Source: Clostridium sp. (lineage in GTDB: Bacteria; Bacillota; Clostridia; Lachnospirales; Lachnospiraceae). Taken from it: 64,000 nt of DNA. The position numbers were made by a program, and so were the translations under genes. Position 1 is the first letter of the stretch. Each line of letters starts with the position of its first letter. The stretch lies in the NCBI GenBank assembly GCA_023664385.1, contig JAMPFU010000007.1, positions 1-64,000 of the forward strand, given 5' to 3'. Under the pieces are notes generated by a model, which saw only the letters and a list, made by a program, of their open reading frames with translations, made no database searches and was not told the DNA's origin. This document shows, in pieces, positions 52,409 to 62,521 of the stretch.

Positions 52409-52903
52409 TTATCTGTTGTCCACCTTTTCCGGATACATGTCATGATTTACAAGCCTGTCCCAAGCAACCGTTTCCCATTTGGTTCCGGGTCTTCCATAGT
52501 TGCAGTACGGGTCTATGGAAATTCCTCCCCTTGGCAGAAATTTCCCCCACACCTCAATATATTTTGGGTTCATAAGCTTTATCAGATCCTTCATAATAAT
52601 ATTGACGCAATCCTCATGGAAATCGCCATGATTTCGGAAGCTGAATAAATACAGCTTCAGCGACTTGCTTTCCACCATAAGCTCATCTGGTATATAAGAT
52701 ATATAAATTGTGGCAAAGTCAGGCTGTCCCGTTATGGGGCAGAGACTTGTAAATTCAGGACAGTTAAATTTTACAAAGTAATCATTTTCACGATGCTTGT
52801 TTGCAAATGTCTCCAGCACCTCCGGGCTGTAATCCGCCTTATATTTTACATCCTTATTTCCTAAAAGATTTAATTGATTTGTTTTCTTATCGCTTCGTGA
52901 CAT
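52409..52903 (-). CDS. queF: 7-cyano-7-deazaguanine (preQ0) reductase
   Basis: NADPH-dependent nitrile reductase of queuosine synthesis. The 164-residue type I enzyme has the catalytic Cys in [13 protein letters not shown][12 protein letters not shown] as [12 protein letters not shown], and G-G-I-S-I-D-P-Y. I set the start at MSRSDKK (AAAGGAG upstream). No preQ1 riboswitch is seen; the upstream DNA is the palindromic element at 52932. Confidence 0.94.
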   Translation of the reverse strand: MSRSDKKTNQLNLLGNKDVKYKADYSPEVLETFANKHRENDYFVKFNCPEFTSLCPITGQPDFATIYISYIPDELMVESKSLKLYLFSFRNHGDFHEDCVNIIMKDLIKLMNPKYIEVWGKFLPRGGISIDPYCNYGRPGTKWETVAWDRLVNHDMYPEKVDNR

Positions 52904-52931
52904 TTTGTTTCTCCTTTCAGACATCTTCCTT

Positions 52932-53141
52932 ATAGACAATTGCGAAACTTAGCGATTTCAAAATGTAAGTTGTGCAAAATGTATAATTCATACGCAAGGT
53001 GCTTTGGAGCCGTCGGTACTTAGCGAGGTATTTTCGAGCTTAGTACCGTTACGTGCGACAAGCAGCGCAAGCGTGCCATGCATTGAATTATATATTTTGA
53101 ACAACGTATTATCTAAAAAACATAGTTTCGCAATTGCCTAT
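52932..53141. repeat. Palindromic element, copy 1 (about 210 bp)
   Basis: The ends (CAATTGCGAAACT at 52937-52949, AGTTTCGCAATTG at 53124-53136) are exact inverse copies, and the arms pair imperfectly for about 70 bases. The core at 53011-53073 contains GTCGGTACTTA, TTAGTACCG and AGCGCAAGCG. The same core occurs reversed in the element at 61452 with unrelated outer arms. It has no coding capacity. The right end overlaps the addA stop codon. Confidence 0.75.
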
Positions 53142-56100
53142 TCTTCCTTAACCTCTATCGTCTTATTAAGGTAAAAGGAATAGATAAGCTTCTCCTCTAC
53201 CTTAAGCCCCGTAAGCCGGGTTAATGTCAGGGCATAATATGTAAGCTGCGCATGGTAGCGTCCGATAAGCTCCGCCTCGTCTGCCCTGTCGGTTTTGTAA
53301 TCCATAAGCACAATTTTGTCATCCTCATAAAAAAATGCATCTATAATTCCCTGAACAATTACTATATCATCACTGTCAATATTTTTGTATATTTCTTTTA
53401 CGGGAATACCTATGGAAAACTGCTGTTCCTTTTTAAGCCTGCCACATTTTGCAGCCGCTATCATCCTCTGACCCAAATCAGATTTAAGCATGCTGTTTAT
53501 TTTTGCTTCGTTTATGGCACCTTTCTCCTCCTCCGTAAACACACCAGCCTCCACAAGCCTCTGCAATAAATTTCGTATGTCCTGCATATAATCTCCTGCT
53601 CCGAGGGAAGCAAAATCCAAAAGCTCCATAAATTTATGTACAATGATTCCCCGTTCGGCGCCCGTAAGACTTTTTTCCGAACCGGCAGTGTATTCCCCCT
53701 GCTTACATATCTCCTCTTTATCGCTTTTCTTCTGACCTACCGTAACAGGGTATTCCTCCACATCATAGTGTTCCCCATCAAATGCCTTCATCTTTTTTAT
53801 TTCCGATATTGGCATTTTGCTCTTTATTTTCGTCAGAGCCTCATATGGATAAACATAGTCGAAGCTTTCCTTAAATTTTTTATAGGCTTCATTTTCACCG
53901 TACAGCATGGCATTCTCAATAAATTCCTCTATGCCAATTCCTTTGTCTGTTTCCTCCTTCACCTTCCTTGCCAAAAGCTGCTCCGGACTTACAAGCTTTG
54001 TCTCAATCACCGCCTTTGTAAGTCCTTTTTTCAAATAATAGTCATATCTTTTCATGGAGGCTGTTATCCAGTTTAAAAAGCCCTTTCCCGAATTTCTTAT
54101 GCTGTAAGGCAACAGCATTTTTTCATATCCAATGTCAAGCCCTTCTATGGTGTCCTCGTAATCCTTGATATAGCCCGTAAGGATAAGCTTTTCCTTTGCC
54201 CTTGTCATTGCAACATAAAGGATTCTCTGCTCCTCGGCAAAGGACTCCTGCTTTGCAAGCAGTATGACCGCCTCCCGCATAACAGAATTTTTCCTGTACC
54301 TTTTTTCCATGTCAATCAGCTTTGAGGAAATGTAATAATCTGAGTGAAGCTGTATATTGCGGCGCACGTCATTTGTATTGAACTGCCTCCCCAGACCGCT
54401 CACAAACACAATGGGGTACTCAAGTCCCTTACTCCTGTGCATAGTCATAATTCGGACAACATTCTCGTCCTCACCCTGTTTTCCTGCCTCGCCAAAATCC
54501 ACCTCATTGATTTTCAGCTTATCCACGTATCTGAGGAAATTGAACAATCCCTTATACACCCCATTTTCAAATCTTCTCGCCTTGTCCACGAGCATATCAA
54601 GATTGCTTTTTCTCCTTTTTCCTGCCGGCATTGCTGCGGCATAGTGATAGTAGCCCGTAATATCATACACCTTAAGTATAAGCTGTGAAATTGACAGTGT
54701 TGTCTTTTCCTCCTTAAGCATATCCACCATTGCAAAAAATGTGTTCAGCTTGTCTGCTGTGCCATCAGACACAGTTTCAGCATAATAAAGGCATTTATCA
54801 TATAAAATCGTTTTCCCATCAAGATTTTTTTCTGCATAAGAGCATATACGCACCAGCTCATTTTCATTCAGTCCTGCAATCGGAGAAAGCAATGCGGCTG
54901 AAAGTGGAATATCCTGTCTTGAATTATCAATGACAGCCAAAAGGGACATAACAACCCTGATTTCAGTTGCCTCGAAGTACCCTTGTGGGTCATCAATATA
55001 TGCAGGAATCCCCTGTGCAGTAAGGGTGTTGTAAATGATGTCACCATAGCCCGATACGCTTCTCAATAGTATAACGATGTCACCGTAACATGCGTTTCTG
55101 TATTTGGATATTTTTTCATCATAGACATAAAGAGGCTGAGCCGAATTTACAAGCTCGTCAATTCGGTTTGCAATCATCATAGCCTCCAATTCCTGCTTAC
55201 TTTCCTCCTGTACCTCATCGTCATCGTCAGTTCGTTCCTTATCAGTCATGCAGGCAAGCATAAGCTCCGTCGAACGACTTATATTCAAATCGTCAGCATC
55301 CTCAAACTGCCTTGCAGGCACAAGAGCCACAGCTTCCGTATAGTCAATTCCTCCCATATCAGCACCCATAAGCTGATAAAAGAAATAATTTACAGCATCA
55401 AGAACAACTGCCCTTGAACGGAAGTTATTTTTAAGCTCAAGCTTTACCCTGCCTGCGTCATTTTCCCCGTCATAAGGCGGAAATGTATTATATTTCCCGA
55501 TAAAAAGGTCAGGTCTTGCCATACGGAATTTGTATATGCTCTGCTTTACGTCCCCAACCATAAACAGATTATTTTCTCCCCTTGCTAGTCCCGAAACGGC
55601 AGTTAAAATATACTCCTGAAGATAATTGCTATCCTGATATTCGTCAATATATATTTCCCTGTATTTTTCGCCTATCTCCCTGCCAATTTCCGTAGGAATT
55701 ACAGCTTCCGTCTCCCTGCCGGCATCGTCCTTATCTTTTTCGATGCCTTCGCACACAAGTCTATATGCCATGTGCTCAACATCGGCAAACTCCACAATAT
55801 GCCTTTGCTTTTTTTCCTCCATATAGCGAAGCGAAAAAGCTTCTACCATTTCAATCAAGGGCAGCAGGTACGCTCCCATGCTGTTAAGCTGTATCAAAAT
55901 TTCCTCACATGGGGTTTTGCAAATATCAAGCTGTTTTATCAGCTTCTTATAATCTCCCCTAATTTTTGCAAATCTGTTTACAAGCGCTTCGTCAAACTCA
56001 TCTCCCTTACAGCTTTTCAGGCGCTGCCATGAAATGTTTTTTACTGTATTGCCAAGCTCCTCATAGCTTTTTACATCTGCAAGCTCCTCCAAAAGTGCTA

Positions 56101-56869
56101 TGTCAGATTTGCTTACCTCAGCATTTTTGTGTGGTCCACAGGCGGCATTTGTAAGTGTTTCCGCCTCCCTTGCCATAAAAAGCGCCTCCGTTATCACCTT
56201 TTTTGCATACCCAAAAAGCTTCTTCATCCATAAGGTATGTTCCAAGGCTTCTTTCTCTTTTATGTCAAGGGTAGTTCTCGCTTCCTCCAGCCATTTTTCA
56301 GGCATGGGATAGCTTGAGGCAAGGGTATGTATTTTTAAAATCAGTTCTCTGAGCCCACTGTCGTCCCTGTCCCCTCCGAATATACTGACAAGCCTGCAAA
56401 ATTCTACCCGTTCCTTTTCATCCTCGCAGTTATATTTTTCCTCAAATAAATTCTCCAGCACGTCAGCCTTCAAAAGCTCCGTTTCTCCCCTGTCTCCTAT
56501 GTTAAAGTCGGCATCAATGTCCAAAACGCTGAAATATTCCTTTACGATTCTTAAACAGAAGCTGTCGATTGTTGTTATGTCCGCCCTGTTTATGAGGACC
56601 GTCTGCCTCATGAGATGCTCATTGTCAGGTGTTTTTTCAAGCTCGCTCCACAGCCTGTCGGATATTTTATCCCGCATTTGTGCTGCTGCCGCCTTGGTAA
56701 ACGTCACCACAAGGAACTCGTCTATGTCTACGGGATTTTCCTTATCAAGCACTCTGTTTATTATTCTTTCCACCAGTACGGCAGTCTTTCCGGAGCCTGC
56801 CGCCGCAGATACGAGAATACTTTTTCCCCTTATGTCTATTGCACTTTGCTGTTCCCTAGTCCAAGGCAT
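53138..56869 (-). CDS. addA: ATP-dependent helicase/nuclease subunit A
   Basis: Helicase and nuclease part of AddAB, which resects broken DNA for RecA. The 1243-residue protein has Walker A (S-A-A-A-G-S-G-K-T-A-V) near the start, D-E-Y-Q-D-S-N, the UvrD-type motifs through the middle (V-R-I-M-T-M-H-R-S-K-G-L-E-Y-P), and the C-terminal nuclease D-Y-K-T-D-R. I chose MPWTREQQ, with GGAGGTGAGG upstream; an earlier Met would reach into addB, which it overlaps by 14 bases. Confidence 0.94.
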   Translation of the reverse strand: MPWTREQQSAIDIRGKSILVSAAAGSGKTAVLVERIINRVLDKENPVDIDEFLVVTFTKAAAAQMRDKISDRLWSELEKTPDNEHLMRQTVLINRADITTIDSFCLRIVKEYFSVLDIDADFNIGDRGETELLKADVLENLFEEKYNCEDEKERVEFCRLVSIFGGDRDDSGLRELILKIHTLASSYPMPEKWLEEARTTLDIKEKEALEHTLWMKKLFGYAKKVITEALFMAREAETLTNAACGPHKNAEVSKSDIALLEELADVKSYEELGNTVKNISWQRLKSCKGDEFDEALVNRFAKIRGDYKKLIKQLDICKTPCEEILIQLNSMGAYLLPLIEMVEAFSLRYMEEKKQRHIVEFADVEHMAYRLVCEGIEKDKDDAGRETEAVIPTEIGREIGEKYREIYIDEYQDSNYLQEYILTAVSGLARGENNLFMVGDVKQSIYKFRMARPDLFIGKYNTFPPYDGENDAGRVKLELKNNFRSRAVVLDAVNYFFYQLMGADMGGIDYTEAVALVPARQFEDADDLNISRSTELMLACMTDKERTDDDDEVQEESKQELEAMMIANRIDELVNSAQPLYVYDEKISKYRNACYGDIVILLRSVSGYGDIIYNTLTAQGIPAYIDDPQGYFEATEIRVVMSLLAVIDNSRQDIPLSAALLSPIAGLNENELVRICSYAEKNLDGKTILYDKCLYYAETVSDGTADKLNTFFAMVDMLKEEKTTLSISQLILKVYDITGYYHYAAAMPAGKRRKSNLDMLVDKARRFENGVYKGLFNFLRYVDKLKINEVDFGEAGKQGEDENVVRIMTMHRSKGLEYPIVFVSGLGRQFNTNDVRRNIQLHSDYYISSKLIDMEKRYRKNSVMREAVILLAKQESFAEEQRILYVAMTRAKEKLILTGYIKDYEDTIEGLDIGYEKMLLPYSIRNSGKGFLNWITASMKRYDYYLKKGLTKAVIETKLVSPEQLLARKVKEETDKGIGIEEFIENAMLYGENEAYKKFKESFDYVYPYEALTKIKSKMPISEIKKMKAFDGEHYDVEEYPVTVGQKKSDKEEICKQGEYTAGSEKSLTGAERGIIVHKFMELLDFASLGAGDYMQDIRNLLQRLVEAGVFTEEEKGAINEAKINSMLKSDLGQRMIAAAKCGRLKKEQQFSIGIPVKEIYKNIDSDDIVIVQGIIDAFFYEDDKIVLMDYKTDRADEAELIGRYHAQLTYYALTLTRLTGLKVEEKLIYSFYLNKTIEVKEE

Positions 56870-59800
56870 CGTCCTCACCTCCAAGCTCCTCAAGGATTTT
56901 TTTGTACACCAAATCCCGCTCCTTATCCTTATATTTCTTATATCTGTAATGATTGCCGCCATACTTATTGTCAAAGCGGCAAACATCCTTATACGGACAG
57001 TAAGTACATGCCGTTTTATCCCCTGCCTGCATTGGAGCTTTCTCTATCATTCCCTCAAGCATAACTTTTGCAAGCGCTCTTGTTTTTTTCATTGCAAAAT
57101 CCGACACATTTTTTATGTATTCAGGATTGTCGGAAATGCCCTTCAGGACAAGCTTCTTATCTCTTGCCGCCTTAATATCCTCCTCGCTGTCAGATTCCAC
57201 GTCCACAAACGGATCCTGCATTTGATAATAATACATGCCCTCAGGAACAACCTCAGCAGTGCCGCCGTTCCTCTTATTCTGCTCTCTTACAAGATCAAGC
57301 ATAATGTTCATATAAACGGAAAGCTGTAGCTGTAAGCCCTCGTACAGCTCGCTTATTTTAAAATCATGGTTTCCCGATTTGTAATCTATAATCCTTAATT
57401 TTATGCTGTTCTCCTCGCTGCTGTAATAAACATCTCCTCTGTCAACAATTCCCGTAATGGTAATCGTTTCTTCAAGCTGTTCTTTAAACCTGTATTCAAA
57501 ATATTCGGGCTTTAACCTGCCGCTTACGGTTATATCATATAAGGCAGCGGCAGTCCTTTTCCCTATTCTCTTTAACGTATCCTTAAAATAGAGCAGTTTT
57601 CCGTCAGCAGCATCAAATTCCTTATCAAAAACCTCCTCAACAAAGCGCTCCACAAGCCTATCTCTTTCATTATCGCTGACCGTTTCCCATGCATTATCAA
57701 GATTATCGTGTACATGTCTGTAGAGTTTTTCCATTGCGGCATGAAGCAGCGTTCCAAAATTCCTGTCGTCTAAGGTATTCATTTCCCGCTCCTTAAGTCC
57801 AAGCACATACTTGAGAAAATATCCGTAGGCGCAGCTTGCGTACTGCTCAAGCCTTGATACGGAAAGGGACGTAAGCTTTAGCCTTATCAGCTCATGTACA
57901 TCATCTGCAAGATGCTCCGGCAGATTATGATAGAGAAGCCCTGCCCTTACTTGTTCCAAAAGCTTTTTTTCGCCGCTGTCATAGTAAAGCTTGTATAAGC
58001 CGTAAAGCTGGTAAAGCCTTTCATCATTTCCCGCCATAATCGCTTTCAGTCCATCTATTAAACTGTCAACGCCCGTCGCTTTTGTTCCCGAAAAATCTAT
58101 CGTCTTTCCCCCATCCACAGTCTCCAGCAACGGAAATATATTACATACCCTGTTTATGATATAGGACGGTCTCATTTCCTCATTTTCACTGTTTGCAGTT
58201 ATATATGATATGTAAAGCCTGTCGCTTGGCTTTGTCATATTGACGTAAAGATAAAACTGCTCAATATAGGCATTTTGTTTTTCCGTATCTGCTAGCTCAA
58301 AGCCGAAACGGGAAAGCTTCTCCTTATCCCTATCGCTTATAATTTGTGCAGCGGCAGGTCTTGCACATAAAATGCCGTCATTTGCATCAAGAATAAACAG
58401 TACCTTTATGCCGTCAAGCCTTGTTCTTGTTATATCTCCTATTGTAATCATATCAAGGCATGTCGGTATGATGCCAAGAGACAAATCCTTAAGCCCAAGC
58501 AGAAACAGCTCCTCAAAATCACGGATATCGATTATGTCATCCCCCATAATCTGCTCCATCTTATCAAGCAGCTCACATATTTTCGCATAAAGCATTCCAT
58601 AAAGCTTTGACATTTCAACATTATCATCCTGAAAGAATTTTTCAGCCTCCATGGTAAGCCTGTTTTCATAGTCAAGGATTTCCATAAATTCCAATATAAT
58701 AGATGTAAAATTTTTTACTGACGCAGTTTTTATCAGCCTGCCATTTTCCATGATAAATGGCTTTGCAATTTCAATGATATACGCTCTTGCAAAGTCTGTT
58801 TCATCCTTCCACTTCCTGTTCCACATCCATAAGCCCTTTATTCCATGTGCAAGGACATAATTTTCCAGTGTCTCCACGTCGCAGGCATTTAATTCTGATA
58901 CAACGCCTGATTTTATGAAGGCAAATATGGCGTCATAGGAAAAATTTTCCCTGACAGCCTTCAGCATATGACATATGGCATCAATATATGGATTATTTTT
59001 TACGGGTCTGCTGTAATCCAAAAAGAAGGGAATGTCATACAACGGCATAATCTGCTTTACAATTTCCTCTGTTTCCTCAAAATTGGCAGTAATTATGGCA
59101 AAATCCTTATATCTGTACCCCTCTCGCATGACAAGCCCTCTTATCACATCTGCCACGCCTGATATTTCGCTTCTCAAGTTTACATAACTCGAAATATGAA
59201 TATTGTCAGGCTGCGCTTCGTACTTTTTATAAGGGTACCTGAACAAATTTCTTTCAAGATGGCAAAGCTCCTCATTTTTGCCAAAGCCGCTTCCCTCTAT
59301 CACTATATCATCACACAGATCTACCTTATGGCTTATGGCTTTCTCCTTAAGCTTTGTCATGGTTTTTCTTGTGAGATAAAACAGCTCATGCTCCTTCACT
59401 GTTTTTTTATCATAAAAGGCTTTATCTATCGTAAAAACGCCGTATACCTTCCTTGCATTGTACAAAAGCTTCTCTATTACCCTGTACTGTATCGGCGTAA
59501 AGCCCGTAAAGCCGTCCATGACGATGACACTGTTTTTTATAAGCATGGAATCGTCGATGCAGTCTGCCAAAAGCTCCGTGATTTCCTCGGCAACGATGTA
59601 CTGCTTACCAAGCTTATTTAAAAAGGCATCAAAAATAACGGACATGTCAGCTATTTTTTTGCCAAGGAGCGTGTCCTCCTCATTGTTTTCTTTCAGGGCT
59701 TCCGCTATCGCCCCAATTTTGCCATGTCCCAAATCATACTGATAAAGCTCTGACATTAAAGATTTTACCTCGTCAATAAAGCCGGGCTTATCTAAGGAGC

Positions 59801-60131
59801 TTCCATATAGTTTAAGCTTATCCTTCACGCTGCCTGCCACCTGCCGTATCAGCATGCTTTTTCCAAAGTCCTCAAGCACCTTGGCAGTCTTAACTCCCTG
59901 TTCGTCAAAAACACGGTAGGCAAGCCTGTTAAAGCCGATGACATCTATATTCATTGCTCCGCCTACAGGATTAAGCATAACCATTTTCCTCTGCAAAAGC
60001 ATGGAATACTGCTCAGGAACAAGAAGTATATAATTCGTATCAGGATTTGCCATTGATTCGTTTATTATTTTATTGTAAATATAATGGGATTTGCCTGCGC
60101 CTGAGGCGCCCAATATAAGCTGTAGGGACAT
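56856..60131 (-). CDS. addB: ATP-dependent helicase/nuclease subunit B
   Basis: Partner of AddA. The 1091 residues show the N-terminal G-A-S-G-A-G-K-S loop, the C-terminal nuclease site (D-Y-K-S-G-N) and the four iron-sulfur Cys that staple it: one in Y-A-S-C-A-Y and three in C-T-Y-C-P-Y-K-D-V-C. Start at MSLQLI with AAAGGAGG upstream. Confidence 0.93.
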   Translation of the reverse strand: MSLQLILGASGAGKSHYIYNKIINESMANPDTNYILLVPEQYSMLLQRKMVMLNPVGGAMNIDVIGFNRLAYRVFDEQGVKTAKVLEDFGKSMLIRQVAGSVKDKLKLYGSSLDKPGFIDEVKSLMSELYQYDLGHGKIGAIAEALKENNEEDTLLGKKIADMSVIFDAFLNKLGKQYIVAEEITELLADCIDDSMLIKNSVIVMDGFTGFTPIQYRVIEKLLYNARKVYGVFTIDKAFYDKKTVKEHELFYLTRKTMTKLKEKAISHKVDLCDDIVIEGSGFGKNEELCHLERNLFRYPYKKYEAQPDNIHISSYVNLRSEISGVADVIRGLVMREGYRYKDFAIITANFEETEEIVKQIMPLYDIPFFLDYSRPVKNNPYIDAICHMLKAVRENFSYDAIFAFIKSGVVSELNACDVETLENYVLAHGIKGLWMWNRKWKDETDFARAYIIEIAKPFIMENGRLIKTASVKNFTSIILEFMEILDYENRLTMEAEKFFQDDNVEMSKLYGMLYAKICELLDKMEQIMGDDIIDIRDFEELFLLGLKDLSLGIIPTCLDMITIGDITRTRLDGIKVLFILDANDGILCARPAAAQIISDRDKEKLSRFGFELADTEKQNAYIEQFYLYVNMTKPSDRLYISYITANSENEEMRPSYIINRVCNIFPLLETVDGGKTIDFSGTKATGVDSLIDGLKAIMAGNDERLYQLYGLYKLYYDSGEKKLLEQVRAGLLYHNLPEHLADDVHELIRLKLTSLSVSRLEQYASCAYGYFLKYVLGLKEREMNTLDDRNFGTLLHAAMEKLYRHVHDNLDNAWETVSDNERDRLVERFVEEVFDKEFDAADGKLLYFKDTLKRIGKRTAAALYDITVSGRLKPEYFEYRFKEQLEETITITGIVDRGDVYYSSEENSIKLRIIDYKSGNHDFKISELYEGLQLQLSVYMNIMLDLVREQNKRNGGTAEVVPEGMYYYQMQDPFVDVESDSEEDIKAARDKKLVLKGISDNPEYIKNVSDFAMKKTRALAKVMLEGMIEKAPMQAGDKTACTYCPYKDVCRFDNKYGGNHYRYKKYKDKERDLVYKKILEELGGEDDALD

Positions 60132-60209
60132 TTTTACCTCCTTTTTTCTTGCCATAACAAGGTATAGATTGTATAATAGCCTTAACTATCAAAGTATAAG
60201 GGGGATACT

Positions 60210-60857
60210 ATGGAAAATAATACTAATAGTCTCAATATTTATTCGCAATACAATAATCTGATTGCATTGCACGTTACACCGGGGCATTTTGTCACCTCGT
60301 CCTCTCATATCAATTACTACATTGACATGACTTCTCTTAAAACAAGGAGAAATGAGGCAAAGGCGGCTGCAAAGGCTCTTGTTCAGGAATATGTTACCAG
60401 CACCATCATTGACACAATCGTCTGTCTTGACGGAACCGACATTATAGGCGCTTATCTTGCCGATGAGCTTACAAGCGCAGGCATCATGTCCGCAAACATA
60501 AACAACACGGTTTATATTATTACGCCTGAGCAAAACTCCGTGGGACAGCTTATTTTTAGGGAAAATTATATGTCCATGATCAGGGACAAAAATATTCTCG
60601 TGCTTTTGGCAACTGCCACAACAGGAAAAACCGTCCGTACCGCACTTGAGTGTATCGAGTATTACGGCGGAAAAATTGCAGGCGTCTCCTCTATATTCTC
60701 GGCAGCCTCGGAAATACATGGTCAGAAAATCAACACCATTTTTACAAGTGCCGACATTCCTGACTACGCAACCTATCGTGCATCCGAATGTCCTCTCTGC
60801 CAAGGAAATCAAACAATAAATGCGATAGTAAACAGTTTTGGGTACGCCAAATTTTAA
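60210..60857 (+). CDS. Phosphoribosyltransferase-like protein with altered PRPP loop
   Basis: The 215-residue chain resembles type I PRTases such as orotate PRTase: C-L-D-G-T-D-I-I-G-A-Y-L-A, then the strand-loop I-L-V-L-L-A-T-A-T-T-G-K-T-V-R-T-A-L. The usual two acidic residues before the T-T-G (as in V-D-D-V-x-T-T-G) are Ala and Thr. The end has C-P-L-C. It may bind a nucleotide without full transferase activity. GGGGG lies 5 bases before the ATG. Divergent from addB. Confidence 0.7.
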   Translation: MENNTNSLNIYSQYNNLIALHVTPGHFVTSSSHINYYIDMTSLKTRRNEAKAAAKALVQEYVTSTIIDTIVCLDGTDIIGAYLADELTSAGIMSANINNTVYIITPEQNSVGQLIFRENYMSMIRDKNILVLLATATTGKTVRTALECIEYYGGKIAGVSSIFSAASEIHGQKINTIFTSADIPDYATYRASECPLCQGNQTINAIVNSFGYAKF

Positions 60858-60917
60858 ATTTCATAATTAGCATAAATACTCCTCATTAAGAATATATTTT
60901 ATACAAAAGGTAACAGT

Positions 60918-60950
60918 CCTCAAAGGCATCCTTCAAAAGCTGCTTTGAGG
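60918..60950 (+). terminator. Hairpin between the two plus-strand genes
   Basis: CCTCAAAG (60918-60925) pairs with CTTTGAGG (60943-60950). There is no strong T run. It may be a weak terminator or leader structure for the gene at 60973. Confidence 0.4.
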
Positions 60951-60972
60951 GCATATAATGGGGAGTTTTATT

Positions 60973-61419
60973 ATGTCTTCAAACACAAAAATAGTTGTCC
61001 TAAAGTCAAAGGAGCTTATTTACACCGGCATATTTATCATACTTGGGGTGCTCTTGGTGTTGCTTTTGTTTTATATGTTTTCTCCAAATGATAAGCAAAA
61101 AGCAGAAACAGATAACACCGAAGCCGTAACTACATATGCTCCCGGCATTTACACATCTTCTATTAACCTTGGCGGAGCCTCACTTCAGGTTTCTGTGACA
61201 GTTGACAAGGACTCTGCATCACATGTATCGATAGAGAATCTTGACGAAACCGTAACTGCCATGTACCCGCTTATCACACCTTCGCTGGATGAGATTAACT
61301 CGCAAATAAACAGCGTCAGCTCTCTTGATGATATTACATACTCTGGTGACACCCAATATACCACTATTATACTTATGGAGGCTGTGAAGCAGGCGCTGGA
61401 GCAGGCGGAAGTGCAGTAG
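60973..61419 (+). CDS. Membrane-anchored hypothetical protein, 148 aa
   Basis: One N-terminal membrane helix (ELIYTGIFIILGVLLVLLLF) and an exported domain beginning P-G-I-Y-T-S-S-I-N-L-G-G-A-S-L-Q-V-S-V-T-V-D. That segment resembles a beta-start of FMN-binding (NqrC-like) domains, but the threonine flavin site is not clear. Helical end. GGGGAG lies 7 bases before the ATG at MSS. Convergent with the gene at 61703. Confidence 0.65.
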   Translation: MSSNTKIVVLKSKELIYTGIFIILGVLLVLLLFYMFSPNDKQKAETDNTEAVTTYAPGIYTSSINLGGASLQVSVTVDKDSASHVSIENLDETVTAMYPLITPSLDEINSQINSVSSLDDITYSGDTQYTTIILMEAVKQALEQAEVQ

Positions 61420-61451
61420 GTTACATTATATTGATTACTCTTTGTAGTCAC

Positions 61452-61598
61452 GGGCTTGCCAATATCAACATATCCATAATGAAAACCGCTTGCGCTACTG
61501 TTGTCACGTAGCGGTACTAAATGCGTCACTTCGTGACTTATTAAGTACCGACGTGACAAACGTTTTTCAAATATGGATATGTTGATATTGGCAAGCCC
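61452..61598. repeat. Palindromic element, copy 2 (147 bp)
   Basis: 27-base arms at 61452-61478 and 61572-61598 are perfect inverse copies (GGGCTTGCC outermost). Inside, TTGTCACGT/ACGTGACAA and GTCAC/GTGAC give a second and third nested stem. The core (61487-61553, reversed) matches the core of the element at 52932. It lies between convergent genes and could also terminate both. Confidence 0.8.
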
Positions 61599-61702
61599 TG
61601 TCTTACGCTTAATGTCTATTTCTGAAATTCTTTTTCGGTTTTATCATATATAGTGAACGTCAAACATAATATTTTTCTTTGCACGTAATGTTTTATCCTT
61701 TC

Positions 61703-62392
61703 TTACGCTTTCTTTGTTATAACGCCCCCGGTTTTGTATATGCTGTCTGACGGTACATATCCTCTTACAGGGGAGAGTGGATATATGTTTGTGTTTCTTC
61801 CGATTACGCTTCCCGGATTTAAGACGCTGTTGCAGCCAACCTCAACGCAGTCGCCAAGCATGGCTCCGAATTTTTTAAGCTCTGTACTTATGTCAAAGTC
61901 TCCATCTGAATTTTTACCCTTTACATGTACATGCGTTTTGTCGCTTTTTACGTTTGAGGTTATTGAGCCTGCGCCCATATGGGATTTATATCCCAATATG
62001 GAATCCCCCACATAATTGTAGTGTGGAACCTGTACGTTATCAAAAATAATCACATTTTTAAGCTCGGTAGAATTGCCTACAACGCAGCCAGCACCTACAA
62101 GAGCATTTCCCCTTATAAATGCACACTGTCTTACCTCCGTATCTGCACCTATGATTGTTGGTCCTGCAAGATACGCTGAGTCAAATACCTTTGCAGTTTT
62201 GTGTATCCATACCTGTGGTGAAACCTCATCATATTCGTTTTTGTCAAGACGGCTTCCAAGCTCAAGAATATAGTCCTTTATGTTTGGCAATGCCTCCCAC
62301 GGATAGGTAAGCTTCTCCAAGTATTCCTTTGCCATCGTATGTTCAAGGCTGTACATATTTTTTATTGCCAGCTCCGAAATCATGTCATTCAT
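61703..62392 (-). CDS. Left-handed beta-helix acyltransferase-like protein
   Basis: A short helical start (YPWEALPNIKDYILELG) is followed by hexapeptide repeats (I-G-A-D-T-E, V-G-A-G-C-V-V, L-N-P-G-S-V-I-G-R) forming a left-handed beta-helix, as in the acyltransferase part of GlmU. There is no uridyltransferase domain (family full length about 450). It probably transfers an acyl group to a sugar nucleotide or acts as a carbonic-anhydrase-like fold; substrate unknown. Often annotated as UDP-GlcNAc pyrophosphorylase. Confidence 0.75.
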   Translation of the reverse strand: MNDMISELAIKNMYSLEHTMAKEYLEKLTYPWEALPNIKDYILELGSRLDKNEYDEVSPQVWIHKTAKVFDSAYLAGPTIIGADTEVRQCAFIRGNALVGAGCVVGNSTELKNVIIFDNVQVPHYNYVGDSILGYKSHMGAGSITSNVKSDKTHVHVKGKNSDGDFDISTELKKFGAMLGDCVEVGCNSVLNPGSVIGRNTNIYPLSPVRGYVPSDSIYKTGGVITKKA

Positions 62393-62521
62393 TTTTATTC
62401 CTCCATTTAATTTTACTTATAGCCATGCGCAAAGCTCTTTCGCAATCATGAGCTTTACTCTGTATCATTTAACACATATCGCATTTCTTTCATCTCACAT
62501 GTTAATTGATATTATGTAAAC

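Noticed and set aside
52904-53137. preQ1 riboswitch upstream of queF
   Set aside because: The sequence is the palindromic element with a core shared by the element at 61452; no preQ1 aptamer pattern is seen.
60189-60812. 207-codon minus-strand frame
   Set aside because: Opposite the PRTase-like gene, which has a good start site and a recognisable fold.
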